A stretch of 10,574 nt of DNA from NCBI GenBank assembly GCA_028867095.1, contig JAGWHA010000023.1, forward strand, positions 1-10,574, in the 5' to 3' direction. Positions within the stretch are counted from its first letter, which is position 1. Each line of letters begins with the position of its first letter. The position numbers were made by a program, and so were the translations under genes. The DNA comes from Microcaldota archaeon. Its GTDB lineage: Archaea; Micrarchaeota; Micrarchaeia; Micrarchaeales; CABMGC01. The notes beneath the pieces were generated by a model that was given only the letters and a program-made list of their open reading frames with translations, was not told the origin of the DNA and did not search any database. Positions 7,770-10,574 of this stretch are shown piece after piece.

Positions 7770-8957
7770 TTGGACGAGGTAGAAAATTTCAAGTCAGAGC
7801 TGCTCTCAGTCATAAACGAGAGGCAGCAGGTCACCTACAACGATCTCGCCGAGTACGCGAATTCCAGGGGGATAAGCGAGGACCTTCTAAAGAAGGGGCT
7901 GCAGGAGCTCCAGCAGATCAGCACGATCGCCTCAAGAAGCAGCGGCGGAATACTCACATACTACATCCTTCAGGACAAGAGCGAGCTTAGGAAGATTATG
8001 ATTGTAGAGGACGACAAGAACATCAACAAGCTCGTCGCCCTCTCGGTCGGAAAGGGGTTTGAGATAACCCAGATCTACGACGGCAGCGAGGCGATAAGGA
8101 AGGTCAAGAACATAAAGCCCGACCTTGTGGTCCTCGACCTTATGCTCCCAGGAGCGGACGGGCTTGAGATCTGCCAGAAGATAAAGACCGACCCTGAGCT
8201 AAAGCACGCGATAGTGATCATAATCAGCGCCATGGAGGCGACATCTAATAGGTTCAAGGGGATCAAGTACGGCGCGGACTACTACATAAAGAAGCCGTTC
8301 GACCCTGATGAGCTTAGGGGACTGGTCACGATCTTCCTCAAGAAGAAGGGAAAGAGATTCGACCCTCTCATTGACTTGCCAAACGAGGCGAAGATCTCAA
8401 ATGCGCTTGAGAAGGCGCTGCAGGAGGGCGAGGAGCAGGAGATCGGAAGGCTAAGAGTCGAGGGGTTTGTGGACTTCGCAAACTCCTTTGGCGGCAGCTC
8501 TGGGATAACGATACTCAGGCTCATTTCGCAGATACTCCAGGACAAGGTGAGGGACAACGGTAAGAACGTCTTCCTCGGATTCCTAAACAGCGATGACTTT
8601 GTGATTGCGGGAAACAAGGACCACGTAGAGAAGATGGTCAACTCGCTCAAGGAGGAATTCTCTGCGGTGGTTCCATTCATCTACCAAAGCGAGGGATACA
8701 AGCCAATTGAGAAGGGCCTCGATGAGATCTACGAGACTAACAGGCCGCGCCTCAGCCTCTCATACACCACGATTCCAAAGGGAACCGTCAAGGCGAAGAG
8801 GGCCGAGATTCTTAAGAGCAAGCACGCGGGCAAGGGAATAGGGTCTTACACCTACGACGAGCTAAGGCAGATGCTCGGCAGCGACAACATCGACATCAGC
8901 ATAACCAGGGACGCGAGCGGAGTGAAGCTCGCGGTCGGCAAGGGAGCGGACAAGTAA
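7770..8957 (+). CDS. Response regulator: winged-helix-like N-terminus, receiver, degenerate GGDEF-like C-terminus
   Basis: A 395-aa two-component output protein. Residues 1-68 look like a small winged-helix fold (VTYNDLAEYANSRGISEDLL, then an SSGGILTYYIL wing). Residues 74-191 are a complete receiver domain: acidic pocket E80/D81/D82, phospho-acceptor D123 in VVLDLMLPG, S153 in IISA, and K175 before Pro (KKPF). Residues 198-335 follow the order of a GGDEF (diguanylate cyclase) domain: DPLIDLPN matches the DxLTGLxN entry, VDFANSFGGSSGITILRLI matches the FKxxNDxxGHxxGDxxL helix, and FLNSDDFVI (271-279) matches the GGDEF loop. The signature reads NSDDF and both usual metal-binding Asp are replaced, so it is probably catalytically dead and may bind a nucleotide or a protein. 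The C-terminal 60 residues are basic and charged. The likely phosphodonor is the kinase at 3328. The TTG start is fixed by the TATA box at 7731. Confidence 0.9.
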   Translation: MDEVENFKSELLSVINERQQVTYNDLAEYANSRGISEDLLKKGLQELQQISTIASRSSGGILTYYILQDKSELRKIMIVEDDKNINKLVALSVGKGFEITQIYDGSEAIRKVKNIKPDLVVLDLMLPGADGLEICQKIKTDPELKHAIVIIISAMEATSNRFKGIKYGADYYIKKPFDPDELRGLVTIFLKKKGKRFDPLIDLPNEAKISNALEKALQEGEEQEIGRLRVEGFVDFANSFGGSSGITILRLISQILQDKVRDNGKNVFLGFLNSDDFVIAGNKDHVEKMVNSLKEEFSAVVPFIYQSEGYKPIEKGLDEIYETNRPRLSLSYTTIPKGTVKAKRAEILKSKHAGKGIGSYTYDELRQMLGSDNIDISITRDASGVKLAVGKGADK

Positions 8958-8990
8958 TTTCTAATACAAAAAACGAATATAGAGAGTAGG

Positions 8991-8998
8991 TTTATAAA
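8991..8998 (+). promoter_or_regulatory. TATA box upstream of the 56-codon ORF
   Basis: TTTATAAA is a near-perfect archaeal TATA sequence lying 38 nt before the ATG at 9033. The predicted transcript start is near 9020, leaving a leader of roughly 13 nt. No other open frame follows it on this strand before the convergent regulator gene, so it is the main support for a transcript here. Confidence 0.55.
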
Positions 8999-9032
8999 GA
9001 AAGATAAACAACATCAGTTTACGGGTAGTTAA

Positions 9033-9203
9033 ATGTCTTTAATAGTTAATAATAAAAATAAAAGTATAACAATCATGAAATTGAGCAAACCAGGTTGTCC
9101 TAGAATGATAGTAGATTCGAAGGCAATTATCGAGGTTCGTGATGATTATAGCAATAAAGGAATAAGGTCAAAAATGCTTTCTAGAATTAAAATCCTTTAC
9201 TAA
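9033..9203 (+). CDS. Small basic protein, 56 aa, function unknown
   Basis: An ATG-to-TAA frame of 56 codons begins MSLIVNNKNKSITIMKL and ends SRIKILY. It is basic (many Lys/Arg), has one Cys (GCPRM) and no membrane segment. Three things support it as real: a TTTATAAA box at the right distance upstream; a stop that overlaps the convergent regulator's stop as CTAA, the same geometry as the kinase/surface-protein pair; and it fills a 240-base gap otherwise empty of genes. Its central strand-turn-strand pattern (SITIMKLS, PRMIVDSKAIIEVRDD) would suit a tiny beta-rich DNA- or protein-binding protein, but I cannot assign a family. It is AT-rich like its neighbour, so the two may have arrived together. 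It may instead be a chance frame in AT-rich DNA. Confidence 0.5.
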   Translation: MSLIVNNKNKSITIMKLSKPGCPRMIVDSKAIIEVRDDYSNKGIRSKMLSRIKILY

Positions 9204-10201
9204 GACTGCTGCGATTCCTTATACTCTTCCAGATGGAATGGCCATTTTCCAATTATTTTATCTAATAATATGGCTTTCTCTATTTTCGGCTTCTCTTTAT
9301 TCCATAAAGAGGCTAATATATCTGGGCCTTTTTCATTTAATATTGTAGTATCTTTAAACGCACACATGTCAAAATTATCATAATAACCATTAGTATCGGT
9401 TATTATAGAATAGTCATTTATTATGCTTTTTTTGTCAACTTCTAGTTTTCTCGCAAATTCTTTCCACAATATGTCGTGAGCCTTACTCAGGGTTAGAGTA
9501 TACCCAAATGCTAAGAAAATTCGTTTATCAGGATTCTGTGTGAGGGCAGAAAACTTTCTTATTATACCTTGTTCTTTCATCTTTTTAAGGAAATAAAGAA
9601 CTTTCATTTGCGTCGTCTTACCTTGTACGACTAAATCTTTTATTTTAATTTTAGAATTGCTGTTTAATAGTTTTAATAGACGTTTTTCTTGTTCAGATAA
9701 TACAGTGCTTTCATCAATTAATTCATTTCGAATCGGGAAAAAACCCATAGTGAAAAAGTTTACTGCAGAAAATTTGATTATTGGAGAATAATCACTAACT
9801 TTTATCCTAAAGTTATATTGCCAGGACCTAAAATCTTTTGAGGACAAACCAGATACAAATAATAATAGATCAAAATCTCCACTTGCGATGTATGCACCTT
9901 GGACAAAAATATCTTTCATTATCATTTCTTTCAACACTTCTGAATTTGGAGCCTTCTCAAATTTTATGGTAATAAGTCTACTTTCTGCAAACCCCAATTT
10001 TTCGAAATCTACATCTAAAATGTATTCGATACCATATTTTTGCTCTAAATCTTCGATAACTTTCTTAATAAGATGGTTAGAAACACTCAATTCGCGGGCG
10101 AGTGCCTTGATGGGTTTTCGCGAATTTTTATATAGGGAAAGAAGTAACGAGTACTGTAGTTCTCCTTCTATAAATTCCTTTTTTATCCTTTTTTTCCTCA
10201 A
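9200..10201 (-). CDS. Transcriptional regulator with duplicated HTH/Lrp-like ligand-binding architecture
   Basis: A 333-aa protein apparently built as two copies of an Lrp/AsnC-like unit. Copy one has a winged HTH at about 14-62 (LLLSLYKNSRKPIKALARELSVS, then SNHLIKKVIEDLE as recognition region) and a beta-alpha ligand-binding segment at about 72-150 (AYIASGDFDLLLFVSG resembles the vxGxyDlll strand of Lrp/RAM domains). Copy two has a HTH at about 168-222 (LSEQEKRLLKLLNSNSKIKIKDL, then a helix and RKFSAL) and a second, more diverged segment (226-318, with TDTNGYYDNFDM). It should bind DNA and possibly sense a small ligand. The start is TTG 10201, with seven codons back to an in-frame stop and an AT-rich TATA region at about 10230-10245. 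Composition is very AT-rich: 17 G/C in 9241-9300 by my count, against 41 in 4561-4620. This suggests lateral origin. Its stop overlaps the small ORF at 9033-9203 by 4 nt. Confidence 0.85.
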   Translation of the reverse strand: MRKKRIKKEFIEGELQYSLLLSLYKNSRKPIKALARELSVSNHLIKKVIEDLEQKYGIEYILDVDFEKLGFAESRLITIKFEKAPNSEVLKEMIMKDIFVQGAYIASGDFDLLLFVSGLSSKDFRSWQYNFRIKVSDYSPIIKFSAVNFFTMGFFPIRNELIDESTVLSEQEKRLLKLLNSNSKIKIKDLVVQGKTTQMKVLYFLKKMKEQGIIRKFSALTQNPDKRIFLAFGYTLTLSKAHDILWKEFARKLEVDKKSIINDYSIITDTNGYYDNFDMCAFKDTTILNEKGPDILASLWNKEKPKIEKAILLDKIIGKWPFHLEEYKESQQS

Positions 10202-10227
10202 TTTAATCCCAATACTATATTATTATA

Positions 10228-10245
10228 TCAATAAATATAAATAAA
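10228..10245 (-). promoter_or_regulatory. AT-rich promoter region of the duplicated-HTH regulator
   Basis: The minus strand reads TTTATTTATATTTATTGATA, holding overlapping TATA-like boxes 27-44 nt before the TTG at 10201. The whole 10202-10300 stretch is very AT-rich, so the exact box cannot be fixed. Confidence 0.35.
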
Positions 10246-10277
10246 TATCCGAAATATTATACTTTTAAGCACACATG

Positions 10278-10286
10278 TATATATAT
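10278..10286 (+). promoter_or_regulatory. TATA box upstream of the hairpin-rich non-coding element
   Basis: TATATATAT, with a second box GTTATATC at 10294-10301. The first box predicts a transcript start near 10308, just before the element at 10312-10409. It is too far (about 160 nt) from the ATG at 10444 to serve that gene as a leaderless promoter. A minus-strand reading of the same palindromic bases is possible. Confidence 0.3.
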
Positions 10287-10311
10287 CCCAAAAGTTATAT
10301 CTTACTTAAGT

Positions 10312-10409
10312 CGTGGGGACGCATATGGTCAATAACCTAAAAAGTATTGGCTGTCTGTTTTTTCTTCACTCCCTGAAGATTGTAACCCAATTCCCAATTG
10401 GTCCCCATG
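10312..10409 (+). ncRNA. Candidate structured RNA, cloverleaf-like (multi-hairpin), identity unknown
   Basis: A locally more GC-rich stretch in AT-rich DNA that can fold into a closed multi-branch shape. The closing stem is CGTGGGG (10312-10318) with CCCCATG (10403-10409), seven pairs including one G-U. Inside are a hairpin TCTTCA/TGAAGA (10363-10379, loop CTCCC), a hairpin CCAATT/AATTGG (10387-10401, loop CCC) and a weak three-pair GGT/ACC hairpin (10327-10337). The arrangement recalls a tRNA cloverleaf, with the first two hairpins where anticodon and T arms would be. But the T loop lacks the conserved TTCRA pattern, the D arm does not pair, and about 25 extra bases sit before the second arm. 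It could be an orphan RNA, a decayed tRNA, or chance inverted repeats. A run of six T (10358-10363) lies inside it. Confidence 0.3.
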
Positions 10410-10416
10410 GCTTACC

Positions 10417-10423
10417 TTATATT
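10417..10423 (+). promoter_or_regulatory. TATA box of the 3'-terminal gene
   Basis: TTATATT centred 24 nt before the ATG at 10444, exactly the spacing expected for a leaderless archaeal mRNA. It begins 8 bases after the hairpin-rich element ends. Confidence 0.5.
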
Positions 10424-10443
10424 CAAACTAGCTAGTGTTAACC

Positions 10444-10574
10444 ATGGACAACCACCAGAACATAGGCAAGATGCTTGAGGGCGCAAGGCTAATCAAGGAT
10501 GGCATCCCGCAGGCATACGAGTTCCTCCCGCGCGGGGAGTTCTACAGGCTAAAGCAGCTCTTTGACGAACTCGA
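10444..10574 (+). CDS. N-terminal fragment of an unidentified protein, truncated by window edge
   Basis: Forty-three codons from ATG 10444 stay open to the window end (MDNHQNIGKMLEGARLIKDG and on). The visible part is predicted helical, with an IPQAYEFLPRGEFYRLKQLFDEL segment that is amphipathic and charged; there is no signal peptide. Too little is present to name a family. Codon use returns to the GC-rich style of the histidine kinase (GGC, CCG, CGC, CTC), so this gene belongs to the core-like chromosome and the AT-rich segment ends before it. The leaderless TATA spacing and composition support it as a real gene. Confidence 0.7.
   Translation, partial: MDNHQNIGKMLEGARLIKDGIPQAYEFLPRGEFYRLKQLFDEL

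Noticed and set aside
8282..8680. Long minus-strand frame inside the response regulator gene
   Set aside because: Ser/Leu-rich low-information translation typical of antisense reading; no promoter.
10312..10410. A functional tRNA gene
   Set aside because: Acceptor-like, anticodon-like and T-like arms can be drawn, but the T loop lacks the TTCRA consensus, position 33 would be C instead of T, the D arm does not pair and spacing is about 25 bases too long.
10325..10435. A 36-codon ORF starting ATGGTCAATAAC
   Set aside because: A TATA-like element lies about 28 nt upstream, but the frame runs through the inverted repeats and into the next gene's promoter, and the peptide shows no domain-like pattern.

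Overview
The window is archaeal chromosomal DNA. The evidence is an archaeal fibrillarin, an RtcB RNA ligase interrupted by an intein at its metal-binding cysteine, frequent AGG/ATA codons, TATA-box promoters at near-leaderless spacing, few Shine-Dalgarno sites and several TTG starts. Genes are compact, and three convergent pairs overlap at their stop codons. A small-genome (DPANN/Micrarchaeota-like) archaeon fits, but the lineage is not resolved from the sequence alone.

Layout. Bases 1-1738 (+) hold the 3' part of rtcB: the end of a LAGLIDADG-bearing intein (to 586), then the 383-residue C-extein. Bases 1728-3228 (-) hold fibrillarin (flpA), followed by a zinc-ribbon/helical-repeat protein. 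This pair handles or sits beside RNA modification. Bases 3328-8957 form a signalling block: a soluble GAF/PAS/PAS/PAS histidine kinase (+), a membrane-anchored, probably glycosylated surface protein (-, convergent with the kinase), a PH-like hypothetical protein (+), and a response regulator with a winged-helix-like N-terminus, a receiver and a degenerate GGDEF-like C-terminus (+). The kinase and regulator are the natural two-component pair.

Bases 8958-10440 are strikingly AT-rich compared with the rest. They hold a 56-codon small ORF with a clean TATA box, a convergent regulator with a duplicated HTH/Lrp-like architecture, and a 240-base non-coding stretch. That stretch contains a more GC-rich, multi-hairpin, cloverleaf-like element (10312-10409) with its own TATA box, a candidate structured RNA. 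From 10444 a new GC-rich gene starts and runs off the window.

The most interesting items are the degenerate-GGDEF response regulator and its kinase, the AT-rich island with its small ORF and structured element, and the intein with Ser in place of the usual penultimate His.
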